This document shows positions 1 through 9,275 of a DNA stretch of 26,271 nucleotides, one piece after another. Numbering within the stretch: the stretch's first letter is position 1; every line of letters begins with the position of its first letter. The notes beneath the pieces are model-generated. The model searched no databases and was not told the origin of the DNA. It saw only the letters and a list, made by a program, of their open reading frames with translations. The translations under genes were made by a program, and so were the position numbers. The stretch spans positions 1 to 26,271 of the forward strand of contig JAFZMA010000028.1 of NCBI GenBank assembly GCA_017551215.1. Reading direction: 5' to 3'. The stretch comes from Bacteroidales bacterium. GTDB taxonomy: Bacteria > Bacteroidota > Bacteroidia > Bacteroidales > UBA932.

Positions 1-360
1 CTCACATTCGAGGAGATAGGCAGCGTGTTCGCAGGCCTGCACATAGACTTTGAAACCATACCGTCTTTCACGCCGGAAGTTTCCAGCTACAAGGCGGCTC
101 ACGGATTCGCAAAGAGCGGAGGCGTAATCGGAGCGGTTAAGTACATCCTAAGAGACGAGCAGTTAAAGGCCGCTCCAATCGCCAATCTGGACAAGAAGAA
201 CATCGCCCTGCTCAGAGGCATTGCAAAGACAGCCAAGGCTCCGGCCCCGTTCCTGGAGGTGATGGCTTGCGAGGGCGGATGCTGCACTGGCCCGCTTATT
301 TACAACGACCCTGCCGCCGCACTGAAGAACCTCAACGCGGCTTTGGCAAAAATGGAATAG
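1..360 (+). CDS. [FeFe]-hydrogenase-like protein, C-terminal fragment
   Basis: Partial gene: the frame is open from base 1, so the start lies outside the window and only about 119 residues are visible. The stretch FLEVMACEGGCCTGP matches the C-terminal H-cluster segment of iron-only hydrogenases, where a conserved E-V-M-A-C-x-G-G-C motif supplies cysteines to the active-site [4Fe-4S]/diiron cluster. These enzymes reduce protons or oxidise H2 in anaerobes; some relatives act as H2 sensors. Whether this one is catalytic, and whether it has N-terminal ferredoxin domains, cannot be judged from the fragment. The family normally has a glycine-rich stretch after the second cysteine (GGC-x-G-G-G); here it reads GGCCTGP, a modest deviation more often seen in the sensory or uncharacterised groups (family knowledge, uncertain). 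parE follows 20 bases later on the same strand. Confidence 0.8.
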   Translation, partial: LTFEEIGSVFAGLHIDFETIPSFTPEVSSYKAAHGFAKSGGVIGAVKYILRDEQLKAAPIANLDKKNIALLRGIAKTAKAPAPFLEVMACEGGCCTGPLIYNDPAAALKNLNAALAKME

Positions 361-380
361 CATAATATTTATATTCATCG

Positions 381-2285
381 ATGAGTAAAGAAGAGAAGAA
401 AAACGTAGGTTACGGAAGTGAGGACATCCAGCATTGGGATTGGCACGAGCACTTGAGGAAAAGGCCCGGAATGTATCTGGGAAAGCTGGGAGACGGCAGC
501 GAGAAGGACGATGGTATCTATGTGCTTTTCAAGGAGATAGTGGATAACGCCATTGACGAATTCAACATGGGATACGGCAAGGTGGTGGACATTACCCTGG
601 ACGAGGAGACAAAGGAAGTTTCCGTCAGGGACTATGGCCGCGGAATTCCTCTGGACAGCCTTGTGGTTTCTGTGGGACAGATAAACACTAGCGGAAAATA
701 CGGCTCGGATGCTTACGGCAAGTCTGTGGGACTTAACGGCGTGGGAGCCAAGGCGGTAAACGCCACCTCCACAAAATTCTACGCCCAGAGCTGGAGAGAC
801 GGAAAGAGCAAGTGGGCTTACTTTGAGGAAGGAGAGCTTAAGAAGCAGGGAGAAATCAAGAACACGGACGAGAAAGACGGAACCCTGATCAGATACACTG
901 CAGACCCTACCCTGTACGAGAACTACTCCTACAAGATGGAGTATCTGGACAGCATGCTCAAGAACTACGCGTACCTTAACACCGGTCTTACAATCCATTT
1001 CAACAAGACCACCTACTGCAGCAAGAACGGACTTCTGGACCTTATCAACGATAATATGAGCGAGACTCCGCTCTACGCCCCTATCCATCTGAAAGGAAAC
1101 GATATAGAAGTTGTAATAACCCATGGAGAAGAGTCTGGAGAAGACATATATTCATTTGTAAACGGACAGAACACATACCACGGAGGAACTCATCTGAGCG
1201 CCTTCCGTGAGGCCGTGGGAAAGACCGTAAAGGACTTCTTCAAGAAAGACTACGACCCTAAAGACGTGCGTGAAGGCATAGTTGCCGCCATTGCCATAAG
1301 GGTGGGCGAACCGGGCTTTGCTAACCAGACCAAGACCTTCCTCAACTCCCGTCTGACAGACACCGAGGAACGGGGCGGTATCCCAATCAGGACCTTCATA
1401 ATGAACTTCCTGGCCTCAGAACTGGATAACTATCTGCACAAGAATCCGCTCATTGCAGACGCCATGCAGAAGAAGATCAACGCCAGCGAGAAGGAAAGGA
1501 AGGAGATTGAGGTAGTGCTCAAGAGCAAACGCCGCAAGAAGGGAATGATTTCCAATGAGAAGCTCCGCGATTGCAAAATCCACTACACGGACAAGAACAA
1601 CCCTCTTGCAGAGAAGACCACCATCTTCATCACAGAGGGTAATTCCGCAAGCGGCACCGTATCCAAGGCCAGAGACGCTGACACTCAGGCTGTTTTCTCC
1701 TTGAGAGGAAAGCCTATGAACACGTACGGCAACTCCAAGAAAGTCATCTACGATAACAACAATAAGGAACTGAACCTGCTGCAGGCTGCACTGGACATTG
1801 AGGAAGACATAGATAACCTGCGCTACAACAAGGTGGTGATAGCCACAGATGCGGATGTGGACGGCATGCACATCAGGATGCTCATGCTCACGTTCTTCAT
1901 CCAGTTCTTCCCGGAACTCATCCGCAGAGGACATCTGTTCATACTACAGACACCTTTGTTCAGAGTCCGCAAAAAGAAGAAAGACAACTCGTTCGATGTC
2001 CACTACTGCTACAGCGAGGGAGAAAAGCTCAAGTGGATAGATGAGCTGGGAAAGGGCGCGGAAGTAACCCGCTTCAAAGGTCTTGGAGAAATCTCCGACA
2101 ACGAGTTCAAGTTCTTCATCGGCGATGATATGCGTCTGGATACAATCCGCCTGGACAAAGACGACCCAACCCATGAAATGCTTGAGTTCTACATGGGCAA
2201 CAATACACCTTTCCGTCAGGACTTTATAATGAAAAACCTTAGGGAAGAAGTCATTATGGAAGACAGGGCTGCCGACGATATTTAA
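381..2285 (+). CDS. parE: DNA topoisomerase IV subunit B (type IIA, GyrB/ParE family)
   Basis: 634 residues, the usual size of Bacteroidetes ParE. It is the ATPase subunit of the A2B2 enzyme that decatenates daughter chromosomes and relaxes supercoils. Visible motifs in order: GHKL ATPase Asn56 in EIVDNAIDE, DYGRGIP at 84-90, and GLNGVGAKA from about 117; then the Toprim metal-binding site with Glu419 in TEGNSASG and DADVDG at 490-495; the C-terminal RFKGLGE motif is also present. The ATG at 381 directly opens the conserved N-terminus. No parC follows: the next gene, one base downstream, is an acyltransferase. ParE rather than GyrB is inferred from the short length and from resemblance to the Bacteroidetes ParE group. 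Confidence 0.93.
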   Translation: MSKEEKKNVGYGSEDIQHWDWHEHLRKRPGMYLGKLGDGSEKDDGIYVLFKEIVDNAIDEFNMGYGKVVDITLDEETKEVSVRDYGRGIPLDSLVVSVGQINTSGKYGSDAYGKSVGLNGVGAKAVNATSTKFYAQSWRDGKSKWAYFEEGELKKQGEIKNTDEKDGTLIRYTADPTLYENYSYKMEYLDSMLKNYAYLNTGLTIHFNKTTYCSKNGLLDLINDNMSETPLYAPIHLKGNDIEVVITHGEESGEDIYSFVNGQNTYHGGTHLSAFREAVGKTVKDFFKKDYDPKDVREGIVAAIAIRVGEPGFANQTKTFLNSRLTDTEERGGIPIRTFIMNFLASELDNYLHKNPLIADAMQKKINASEKERKEIEVVLKSKRRKKGMISNEKLRDCKIHYTDKNNPLAEKTTIFITEGNSASGTVSKARDADTQAVFSLRGKPMNTYGNSKKVIYDNNNKELNLLQAALDIEEDIDNLRYNKVVIATDADVDGMHIRMLMLTFFIQFFPELIRRGHLFILQTPLFRVRKKKKDNSFDVHYCYSEGEKLKWIDELGKGAEVTRFKGLGEISDNEFKFFIGDDMRLDTIRLDKDDPTHEMLEFYMGNNTPFRQDFIMKNLREEVIMEDRAADDI

Positions 2286-2286
2286 C

Positions 2287-2874
2287 ATGAGCTTCAGACA
2301 GAAATTCAGCAAACGGCTTCTTAAGTGGATGGGATGGACTCCGGATGGGAGCATAGCTCCGGAAGACAAGTGCATTGTCCTAGGCGTTCCGCACACTTCC
2401 GTTGTGGATTTTGTAGTTGCCTGGGCCTGTTATACATCACTTGGCGGCACTCCCAACATCATGATAAAGAAGGAATTCTTTTTCTGGCCGCTGGGATGGC
2501 TGCTCAGAAAGATGGGCGCAGTTCCCGTGGACCGGAAAAAAGGCGGCAATGTGGCTCTTCACAGCATACAGGCAATGAAGAACGCGGAGAAGATGCATCT
2601 TGCAATAGCCCCCGAGGGTACCCGCAAGAAAACAGACAAATGGAAAATGGGCTTCCTGACTATCGCCCGCGCATGTAACGTGCCTGTTTATCTTGGATAT
2701 TTCAATTACAGGACAAAACATGTGGGAACTGGAATAAGATTTGCGGTCTCCGACAATCCGAAAGAAGATTTGAAAAAAATTCAGGCCCATTATGCCGCCA
2801 TGAACCTGGAAGGCAGGCATAAAGGCCATTTCAGCTGCGGAGACGTAACTCCAAAGCTCATAGAAAACAACTGA
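2287..2874 (+). CDS. PlsC-like lysophospholipid/glycerol acyltransferase
   Basis: 195 residues. It carries the signatures of the glycerolipid acyltransferase family: the catalytic H-x4-D as HTSVVD (His36, Asp41), the VDRKK block at 81-85 and the APEGTR block at 108-113. The family transfers an acyl chain from acyl-ACP or acyl-CoA to lysophosphatidate or related acceptors at the inner face of the membrane. It is shorter than standard PlsC (about 240 residues) and has no clear N-terminal transmembrane helix, so it may act on an acceptor other than lysophosphatidate; the substrate cannot be told from sequence. The start is one base after the parE stop, implying co-transcription. The tolC-type gene begins 5 bases after its stop. 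Confidence 0.82.
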   Translation: MSFRQKFSKRLLKWMGWTPDGSIAPEDKCIVLGVPHTSVVDFVVAWACYTSLGGTPNIMIKKEFFFWPLGWLLRKMGAVPVDRKKGGNVALHSIQAMKNAEKMHLAIAPEGTRKKTDKWKMGFLTIARACNVPVYLGYFNYRTKHVGTGIRFAVSDNPKEDLKKIQAHYAAMNLEGRHKGHFSCGDVTPKLIENN

Positions 2875-2879
2875 CAGTT

Positions 2880-4370
2880 ATGAAAAAAAGCATATCGGTA
2901 TTGATCTGTCTGCTTATGGCCACCGGAGCCATGGCCCAGACATACACACTCCAGGAATATGAGGCGTACGCTCTCCAGAATTCCAAAAGCCTGAAAGTTG
3001 CCCAGGAAAGGATAAATGCGGCGGAGAATCTCAAAAAAGCCGCTTTTACCCAGTTCCTTCCGAGTTTTCAGGCAGTAGGCTCCTACACCTGGAACCAGAA
3101 GAACATCTCCCTTCTCAGCGAAGATGCACTTCTGCCCGTGGGTACAAAAATGGAAGACGGAAGCTTCGGCTTTACCGCAGACCAGATATCCAACAAATGG
3201 ACAATCATAGAAGGCCAGCCGGTTCCTCTGGATGCAGACGGAAATCCTTTCAATCCTAAGACTAATCCTGAAAAAATCCAGTGGAAGCAATATGCCTATC
3301 TGCCTAAGAGCGAGCTTACTTACGATGTCCACAACATCTTTGCGGCCGGAATAGGATTCACCCAGCCAATCTACTTGGGAGGCAAAGTCAGAGAGCTTTA
3401 CAACATTGCCAAGACTACGGAAGAGATGGCCAGGCTTCAGACAGACAACCGCCAGGAAGAACTCATAATCTCTGTAGACCAGGCCTATTGGACAACCGTA
3501 TCGCTGATTAACAAGAAAAAACTTGCTGAAAAATATGTTGAGCTGCTGACAAAGCTGGAGAAGAACGTTCAGGCAGCCATAGAAGAGGGAGTTGCCACAA
3601 AGGGAGACCTTCTGAACGTAAAGGTAAAACTCAACGAGGCCAATCTGGCACTTACCAGGGCAACAGATGGAGTGGCCCTTTCCAAGATGGCACTGTTCCA
3701 AGTCTGCGGTATGGATCTGGAGGGAGATTTCGGTCTTGCAGACGAAGATATTTCCCAAGGCAAGGCACAAGAACTGGATCCTGCATACAACAGGGCTCAG
3801 GCCATAGACAACCGATTCGAAATCAAAGAACTGGAGAATCTGAGCAAGATTAGCCACAGTCAGGTAAACATAGCACGCAGCCGCTTCCTGCCAAACATTG
3901 CAGCCTCTGTCAACTATCTGACAACCAACCCGAATACCTTCAACGGATTCGAGAACAAGTTCAAGGGAATGTTCACTGCCGGAGTGGCTATCACCATTCC
4001 TATCTTCCATTTCGGCGACAGGATTTACACCCTCAAGGCCGCCCAGAGCGAAGAAAGAATAGTAAGCCACCGCATAGACGAGGCCAAGGAACTCATAAAC
4101 CTGCAGGTAACCCAGGCCAACTTCAAGGTAAGGGAAGCCAACAAGAAACTGGAGGCCGCCCAGAGCAATATAAGTGCCGCGGACGAGAACCTGCGCCTTG
4201 CCGAGCTTTCATATAAGGAAGGGCTTATTTCCGTCACCGATCTCCTTGCGGCTCAAACCGCCTGGATAAGCGCCAACTCAGACAAGATAGACGCTGGAAT
4301 AGACGCCCGCCTGTGCGAGCTTTACCTGCGCAAAGCAGTGGGTTTGAGCAACATTAAAAAGACAGAATAA
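2880..4370 (+). CDS. TolC-family outer membrane efflux protein
   Basis: 496 residues with a signal peptide (MKKSISVLICLLMATGAMA, then QTYTLQEYEAYAL). The N-terminal YTLQEYEAYALQNS is the typical opening of the outer membrane efflux protein family, followed by two similar helical halves with long Ala/Glu/Lys/Asn-rich stretches such as EANKKLEAAQSNISAADENL, which form the periplasmic barrel of the trimer. A stretch around residues 70-140 reads like an elongated surface-exposed region. It should be the exit duct for the export module encoded immediately downstream (HlyD adaptor 12 bases later, then two ABC-2 permeases). Cargo unknown. Confidence 0.9.
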   Translation: MKKSISVLICLLMATGAMAQTYTLQEYEAYALQNSKSLKVAQERINAAENLKKAAFTQFLPSFQAVGSYTWNQKNISLLSEDALLPVGTKMEDGSFGFTADQISNKWTIIEGQPVPLDADGNPFNPKTNPEKIQWKQYAYLPKSELTYDVHNIFAAGIGFTQPIYLGGKVRELYNIAKTTEEMARLQTDNRQEELIISVDQAYWTTVSLINKKKLAEKYVELLTKLEKNVQAAIEEGVATKGDLLNVKVKLNEANLALTRATDGVALSKMALFQVCGMDLEGDFGLADEDISQGKAQELDPAYNRAQAIDNRFEIKELENLSKISHSQVNIARSRFLPNIAASVNYLTTNPNTFNGFENKFKGMFTAGVAITIPIFHFGDRIYTLKAAQSEERIVSHRIDEAKELINLQVTQANFKVREANKKLEAAQSNISAADENLRLAELSYKEGLISVTDLLAAQTAWISANSDKIDAGIDARLCELYLRKAVGLSNIKKTE

Positions 4371-4382
4371 AAGTAAATAAAT

Positions 4383-5372
4383 ATGAAGAAGTTAGAGCAA
4401 AGCACCATAAGTCTGCTGGTAGGATTGGCAGCACTGCTTCTTGTAATCATCGTACTGGTAGTTATCGGATGGCTTACCTCCTCTACCCAGAAACTCACTA
4501 TCCAAGGCACCGTAGAGGCCCGTGAATACAGGGTTTCCGGAAAGGTTGCCGGAAGAGTGGAGGAACTCATATTCCAGGAGGGAGACACGGTTAGCAAGGG
4601 CCAGATTGTAGTACGTCTGGATAGCCCTGAACTACAGGCCAAAATAATCCAGGCTAACGCCCAGAGCAGAGCGGCCAGAGCCCAGAGGGCCAAGGCCAGC
4701 GGAAGCGCCAGAAGCGAACTTGTGGAAGGCGCCTTTGAACAGTGGCAGAAGGCCAAGGTTGGCGTAGACATTGCCCGTAAATCCTACGAAAGGGTAGAGA
4801 ACCTCTACCGTCAGGACGTGGTTTCCGCACAGAAAAGAGACGAGGCAAAGGCTCAGTACGATGCCGCCGTAGCAACAGAGAAAGCCGCTTTCAGCCAGTA
4901 CAATCTGGCTATGAACGGAGCTCAGGCAGAGGACCGTATGGCAGCCCAGGCAGCCGTGGACGCTGCAAACGCAAGCGTCACCCAGGTTAATTCCTACATA
5001 GACGAAATAAACCTTGTTTCCCCTATCACCGGAGTGATTACGGAAGTGTTCCCTAAGGTTGGGGAACTTGTGGGCCAGGGAGCTCCAATCATGACAGTTA
5101 CGGATATCAACGATGTATGGTTCTCCTTCAATGTCAGGGAAGACATGCTCAAGGGTATCACAATGGGAAGCAAAATAAAGGTCAGAATCCCTGCCCTTGG
5201 AGACGAAACATACGAGTCAGAAGTCTTCTTCATCAACGTAATGGCCTCGTTTGCAACCTGGAAGCCGACCAAAGCCTCCGGAGAATTCGATGCCAAGACC
5301 TTTGAGGTCAGGGCAAGACCTGTTGCAAAGATTCCTCACCTGAGGGCTGGCATGAGCGCTATCGTAAAGTAA
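4383..5372 (+). CDS. HlyD/AcrA-type periplasmic membrane fusion protein
   Basis: 329 residues. One N-terminal membrane anchor lies at about 10-31 (ISLLVGLAALLLVIIVLVVI). The first half of the biotinyl/lipoyl-like domain follows (QGTVEAREYRVSGKVAGRV, then EGDTVSKGQIVVRLDSPE), then a long alpha-helical hairpin rich in Ala/Gln (about 80-195), the second lipoyl half (LVSPITGVITEVFPKVGELV) and a beta-barrel. This is the YbhG/YhiI-like adaptor type that links inner-membrane ABC-2 permeases to a TolC duct. It sits between the tolC-type gene (12 bases upstream) and the first permease (22 bases downstream), so the three probably form one envelope-spanning exporter. Confidence 0.9.
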   Translation: MKKLEQSTISLLVGLAALLLVIIVLVVIGWLTSSTQKLTIQGTVEAREYRVSGKVAGRVEELIFQEGDTVSKGQIVVRLDSPELQAKIIQANAQSRAARAQRAKASGSARSELVEGAFEQWQKAKVGVDIARKSYERVENLYRQDVVSAQKRDEAKAQYDAAVATEKAAFSQYNLAMNGAQAEDRMAAQAAVDAANASVTQVNSYIDEINLVSPITGVITEVFPKVGELVGQGAPIMTVTDINDVWFSFNVREDMLKGITMGSKIKVRIPALGDETYESEVFFINVMASFATWKPTKASGEFDAKTFEVRARPVAKIPHLRAGMSAIVK

Positions 5373-5394
5373 CCTGTCTCGGAGGAAAAACTCT

Positions 5395-6579
5395 ATGAAG
5401 AAGAGTTCCAATATGTTAAACTGCATCCTCAATGTCTTTATAAGGGAGAGGAGCATTATGTCCAGCAGGCCTATCTACCTGTATGGGACCATATTGGTAC
5501 TTTCCTTCTGCGCCATTTTCTTTGTTTCTCTGATGTATCAGGGTCTGCCACAGAGAGTTCCGGTTGGCGTGGTAGACTTGGATGATTCTTATCTTTCCCG
5601 TACTGCCATTAAGCAGATGGAGGCCATGCAGGGCATTGAGATTGCCAACCGCTATAGCAGTTATCAAGAGGCCCGTCTGGATATGCAGAAGGGTAAAATC
5701 TATGGTTTCATCGAGTTTCCGGAAGACCTCTACGTAAATGTGGTTAATGGCTTGAGGCCTACCGTTCCTGTCTATTATACAGAGGCTTACATGGTTCCAG
5801 GCACACTCGCCTACAAGAATTTCCTGCAGATTGCCAACGTGCTGAATGCTGGAGTCAGAAGAACCACAATGAGAGCCAAGGGTGTTCCGGAGGCAGACAT
5901 CATGCCTCAGCTTCAGCCAATTACAATAGACACCCACAGCATCTGCAACCCGTGGAGCAGCTATGCCATATACCTTATTTCCATAATGTGGCCCGGAATC
6001 CTTTCTCTGTGCATCATAGTGATGACCGTGTTTACCATAGGATTTGAACTCAAGCAGAAAACCACGCCGGATCTTCTGGAAAAAGCAGGGGGAAGCATAG
6101 TCAACGCCCTGATAGGCAAGCTGCTGCCATACTTCCTGATATATCTCCTGATGGGCATTTCGTTTGTTGTACTGGCCTACAAGATTTTCGGATTCCCACT
6201 TCTGGGGCCGGCCTGGGTCATGATAATCAACATCGTCATGCTGGTTCTGGCATCACATTCTGTGGGACTGTTCTTCATAGGACTTTTCCCTGTATTGAGA
6301 GACGCCCTCAGTGCTGCTTCCCTTTATTCCATACTGGCTATGTCCATGTGCGGAATGACCTATCCCGTGGAAATGATGATAGCGCCTATGCAGGGATTCG
6401 CCCAGCTGTTCCCTCTCAGACAATACTATCTGATATATGTCAAATGGGCAATGCTGGATTCCGGCATTGGAGACTGCTGGATTAACTTGCTGGGAATGTG
6501 CATCTTCCTCTTCCTCCCATTCCTCATTCTGGGAAGGCTTAAGGACGCTATGGTCAATCTTAACTACCCTACCAAATGA
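5395..6579 (+). CDS. ABC-2 type transporter permease (YbhS/YbhR-like), first of a pair
   Basis: 394 residues with the ABC-2 permease layout: one transmembrane helix near the N-terminus (about 28-48, LYGTILVLSFCAIFFVSLMY), a large periplasmic domain to about residue 180, then five or six hydrophobic helices up to FLFLPFLILGRL. The ATG is preceded by GGAGG at 5381-5385, one of the few Shine-Dalgarno-like sites here, 9 bases before the start, which supports it over the later ATG at 5413. The stop overlaps the start of the next permease by four bases (ATGA), implying translational coupling and a heterodimeric transporter. Confidence 0.88.
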   Translation: MKKSSNMLNCILNVFIRERSIMSSRPIYLYGTILVLSFCAIFFVSLMYQGLPQRVPVGVVDLDDSYLSRTAIKQMEAMQGIEIANRYSSYQEARLDMQKGKIYGFIEFPEDLYVNVVNGLRPTVPVYYTEAYMVPGTLAYKNFLQIANVLNAGVRRTTMRAKGVPEADIMPQLQPITIDTHSICNPWSSYAIYLISIMWPGILSLCIIVMTVFTIGFELKQKTTPDLLEKAGGSIVNALIGKLLPYFLIYLLMGISFVVLAYKIFGFPLLGPAWVMIINIVMLVLASHSVGLFFIGLFPVLRDALSAASLYSILAMSMCGMTYPVEMMIAPMQGFAQLFPLRQYYLIYVKWAMLDSGIGDCWINLLGMCIFLFLPFLILGRLKDAMVNLNYPTK

Positions 6580-7766
6580 TGAAAGGATCAGTATTCACAT
6601 ATATCAAGGATGCGTTCCATCAGCTGACCATCATCACCCGGAAGGAGATGAAAACTATCTTCACAGATAGTGGCGTGCTGCTTATCCTGATCATTGCGGG
6701 TTTGGGTTATCCTCTGCTTTACAGTACAGTGTATCTGAACGAAAGCGTAGATGAAATCCCTGTAGGAATTATAGACGAATGCGGCACTTCATACAGCAGA
6801 AGCTTTGCCTCAAAGATAGATGCCACAAGAGAAGTTTCACTTGAATCCTGCGTGAATATGGACGATGCCATCGGCAGGATGAAGAAAAGAGAAATCCACG
6901 GCATCATAGTTATCCCTAATAATTTCAGCAAAGACATCCAGACCGGAAAGCAGACAACCGTATCTCTATATGTAAACATGGCTACCTTCTTCATTTACAA
7001 GAACATAGCCATGGCCTGCAATTATGTCATGCTGGCGGAGAACAAGAGCATTTCACTTGAAAGGCTATCTGCAGACGGCCTTACCGAGCAAGAAGCCCTG
7101 GCAAGCGCAGAGCCTCTCCGCAACAAGATGAATATCCTCTTCAACGAGGGCAACGGTTTTGCCAGTTTCTTTGTTCCTGGAGTGCTGGTTCTTATAATCC
7201 ACCAGCTTCTGTTCCTTGGCATCGGCATGGTATCGGGGACAAGAAGGGAGGAAAATTCTTATTTAAAGCTCAGCGATGAGGATAACCCTAACCACAAAAA
7301 AGTCTATAGATTCATATTTGGTCAGGCTGCTGCATATTTCCTTATCTACGCCATCGTTGCCCCATACATTCTGATTATTGTTCCAAGGTTGTTCGGACTT
7401 CCGCACTATGCATCTACCTTGGATATCTATAGGCTGCTCCTGCCGTTCCTTTTAGCCGTAATATTCTTCTCCCAGACCTGCGCCGTCCTTATCCGCAACA
7501 GAGAGACCGGAATGGTAATGTTCCTGTTCTTCAGCGTAATACTGCTGTTCCTCAGCGGTCTTACCTGGCCGGTAAGCAGCTTCCCGGCCTTCTGGAGATA
7601 CTTCTCCTACATATTCCCGGGAACCTTTGGAGTGGAAGGCTACATCAAAATCAACTGCATGGGCGCAGACTTCTCCGCTATCCAGACGGAATTCATCGCA
7701 CTCTGGATCCAGTCCATCGTCTACTTCATTACCGCCTGCTTCTCCTTCCGCTATTTAAATAAGTAG
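6576..7766 (+). CDS. ABC-2 type transporter permease, second of a pair
   Basis: 396 residues with the same topology as the preceding gene: N-terminal helix at about 33-50 (GVLLILIIAGLGYPLLY), a periplasmic domain including GIIVIPNNFSKDIQTG, then five or more C-terminal helices ending in SIVYFITACFSFRYL. The two permeases probably arose by duplication and form a heterodimer. Starts overlap by four bases. No ATP-binding cassette gene is linked, so the nucleotide-binding subunit must be encoded elsewhere (ATPase genes exist in this window at 12693 and 20482, but both belong to other clusters). Last gene of the parE-led run. Confidence 0.88.
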   Translation: MMKGSVFTYIKDAFHQLTIITRKEMKTIFTDSGVLLILIIAGLGYPLLYSTVYLNESVDEIPVGIIDECGTSYSRSFASKIDATREVSLESCVNMDDAIGRMKKREIHGIIVIPNNFSKDIQTGKQTTVSLYVNMATFFIYKNIAMACNYVMLAENKSISLERLSADGLTEQEALASAEPLRNKMNILFNEGNGFASFFVPGVLVLIIHQLLFLGIGMVSGTRREENSYLKLSDEDNPNHKKVYRFIFGQAAAYFLIYAIVAPYILIIVPRLFGLPHYASTLDIYRLLLPFLLAVIFFSQTCAVLIRNRETGMVMFLFFSVILLFLSGLTWPVSSFPAFWRYFSYIFPGTFGVEGYIKINCMGADFSAIQTEFIALWIQSIVYFITACFSFRYLNK

Positions 7767-7859
7767 CTGATAAAGCACCTCGTTTAAATATTTTAATTAT
7801 ATTTGTCTTCTACCTGCAAGATTTTAAGTAGAAACAAATCATATTTTATTTTTAAAAAC
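7767..7859 (+). promoter_or_regulatory. Intergenic leader with a -7-like box for aspA
   Basis: A short AT-rich gap between the permease stop and aspA. TATATTTG at 7798-7805 fits the Bacteroidetes -7 consensus TAnnTTTG exactly. No TTTG stands at the proper 19-21 base distance upstream, so the -33 element is weak. This would give a leader of about 50 bases. No convincing terminator hairpin for the upstream run was seen. Confidence 0.4.
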
Positions 7860-9272
7860 ATGGCAACTAAGAAATATAGAGTTGAATCTGACCTTCTGGG
7901 AGAACTCAAGGTTCCTGCAGAGGCTTATTATGGTGTTCAGACCCAGAGAGCTCTGAACAACTACAAGATTTCAGGAGTCAGGATGTGCGATTATCCTGAT
8001 TTTGTGGTGGCTATAGCTTACGTTAAGCTGGCTGCCATCCAGGCAAACCACGAGCTTGGAGTAATTGACGGAAAAATCACCAAGGCTGTTGAAAAGGCTT
8101 GCAAGGAAATCATCGCCGGCAAGATGCACTGCGACTTCCCTATCGACATGATGCAGGGTGGCGCCGGTACATCGGTGAACATGAATGCAAATGAGGTTAT
8201 CGCTAACCGCGCTCTGGAGATTATGGGCAAGGAAAGAGGAGACTACAAGTTCTGCTCCCCTAACGACCATATCAACTGCGCTCAGAGCACAAACGATGCT
8301 TACCCTACAGCCCTTCACCTGACTATCGTGATGATGAACAAGAAGCTCATAGAGAGCCTGAAAGCGCTCATCGTTTCTTTCAAGGCTAAGGCTAAGGAGT
8401 TCGACAAGATTATCAAGATGGGAAGAACCCAGCTTCAGGATGCCGTTCCTATGACACTCGGTCAGGAATTCAAGGCATTTGCAGATTCCCTGGAAGAGGA
8501 AATCGAGAACCTGGAATACAACAAGAAGAAGCTCTATGCAATCAACATGGGCGGTACCGCTATTGGAACCGGCATCAACGCAACTCCAGGCTTCACCAAG
8601 CTCTGCTGCAAGAGACTGGCTGAGCTCACCGGCGAGCCTTTCGCTCCGGCAAAGAACCTGGTTGCAGCAACTCCTGACACTGCTCCTTACGTAGCTTATC
8701 ACGGAGCCGTTAAACGTCTGGCTGTCAAGCTGAGCAAGATTGCCAACGACCTTCGTATCCTGGCTTCCGGCCCAAGATGCGGTTTGGGAGAAATCAACCT
8801 TCCTCCAAAGGCCCCTGGATCTTCCATCATGCCCGGCAAGGTTAACCCTGTCATCCCTGAAGTTACCAACCAGGTTTGCTTCAAGGTTATCGGAAACGAC
8901 ACCGCAGTTGCATTTGCAGCCGAGGCCGGCCAGCTCCAGCTGAACGTTATGGAGCCTGTTATCATACAGTGCATTACGGAGAGCATCACATGGATGAGCA
9001 ATGTAATGAACACTCTCAGGGTTGAGTGTGTAGACGGAATCACCGCAAACGCAGACCACTGCATGGATCTGGTAAAGAACTCCATTGATATTGTAACAGC
9101 CCTGAACCCTTACATCGGCTACAAGGCCAGCACCAAGATTGCCAAGGAGGCACAGCAGACCGGACGCAGCGTATATGACATCGTTCTGGAACAGAAGGTT
9201 ATGACCAAGGCCAAACTGGACGAAGCCCTGAATCCAAAGAACATGCTCGCTGCCCGCGACTACAAGAAATAA
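7860..9272 (+). CDS. aspA: Aspartate ammonia-lyase (aspartase)
   Basis: 470 residues from the ATG at 7860; an in-frame TTG at 7803 would add 19 residues that lack family character and overlap the -7-like box, so the ATG is preferred. The enzyme converts L-aspartate to fumarate and ammonia, feeding the fumarate-respiration/succinate route of anaerobic Bacteroidales. The fumarase/aspartase superfamily signature GSSIMPGKVNP is at 320-330, with the catalytic Ser321 (GSS loop). Other hallmarks: ESDLLGELKVPAEAYYGVQT at the N-terminus, the TGS-like block GAGTSVNMNANEV, the NDAYPTA block and GRTQLQDAVP. AspA rather than FumC is inferred from overall resemblance (E-x-D-L-L-G-x-x-x-V-P). The gene is convergent with tdk, with only 3 bases between stops. 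Confidence 0.93.
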   Translation: MATKKYRVESDLLGELKVPAEAYYGVQTQRALNNYKISGVRMCDYPDFVVAIAYVKLAAIQANHELGVIDGKITKAVEKACKEIIAGKMHCDFPIDMMQGGAGTSVNMNANEVIANRALEIMGKERGDYKFCSPNDHINCAQSTNDAYPTALHLTIVMMNKKLIESLKALIVSFKAKAKEFDKIIKMGRTQLQDAVPMTLGQEFKAFADSLEEEIENLEYNKKKLYAINMGGTAIGTGINATPGFTKLCCKRLAELTGEPFAPAKNLVAATPDTAPYVAYHGAVKRLAVKLSKIANDLRILASGPRCGLGEINLPPKAPGSSIMPGKVNPVIPEVTNQVCFKVIGNDTAVAFAAEAGQLQLNVMEPVIIQCITESITWMSNVMNTLRVECVDGITANADHCMDLVKNSIDIVTALNPYIGYKASTKIAKEAQQTGRSVYDIVLEQKVMTKAKLDEALNPKNMLAARDYKK

Positions 9273-9275
9273 TGG

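Noticed and set aside
2790..4070. Long open frame (426 codons) on the minus strand
   Set aside because: It is antisense to the TolC-type gene, has no recognisable domain and reflects codon bias of the real gene.
7971..9059. Open frame of 362 codons on the minus strand
   Set aside because: It mirrors aspA, which is unmistakable on the plus strand; no family features on the minus strand.
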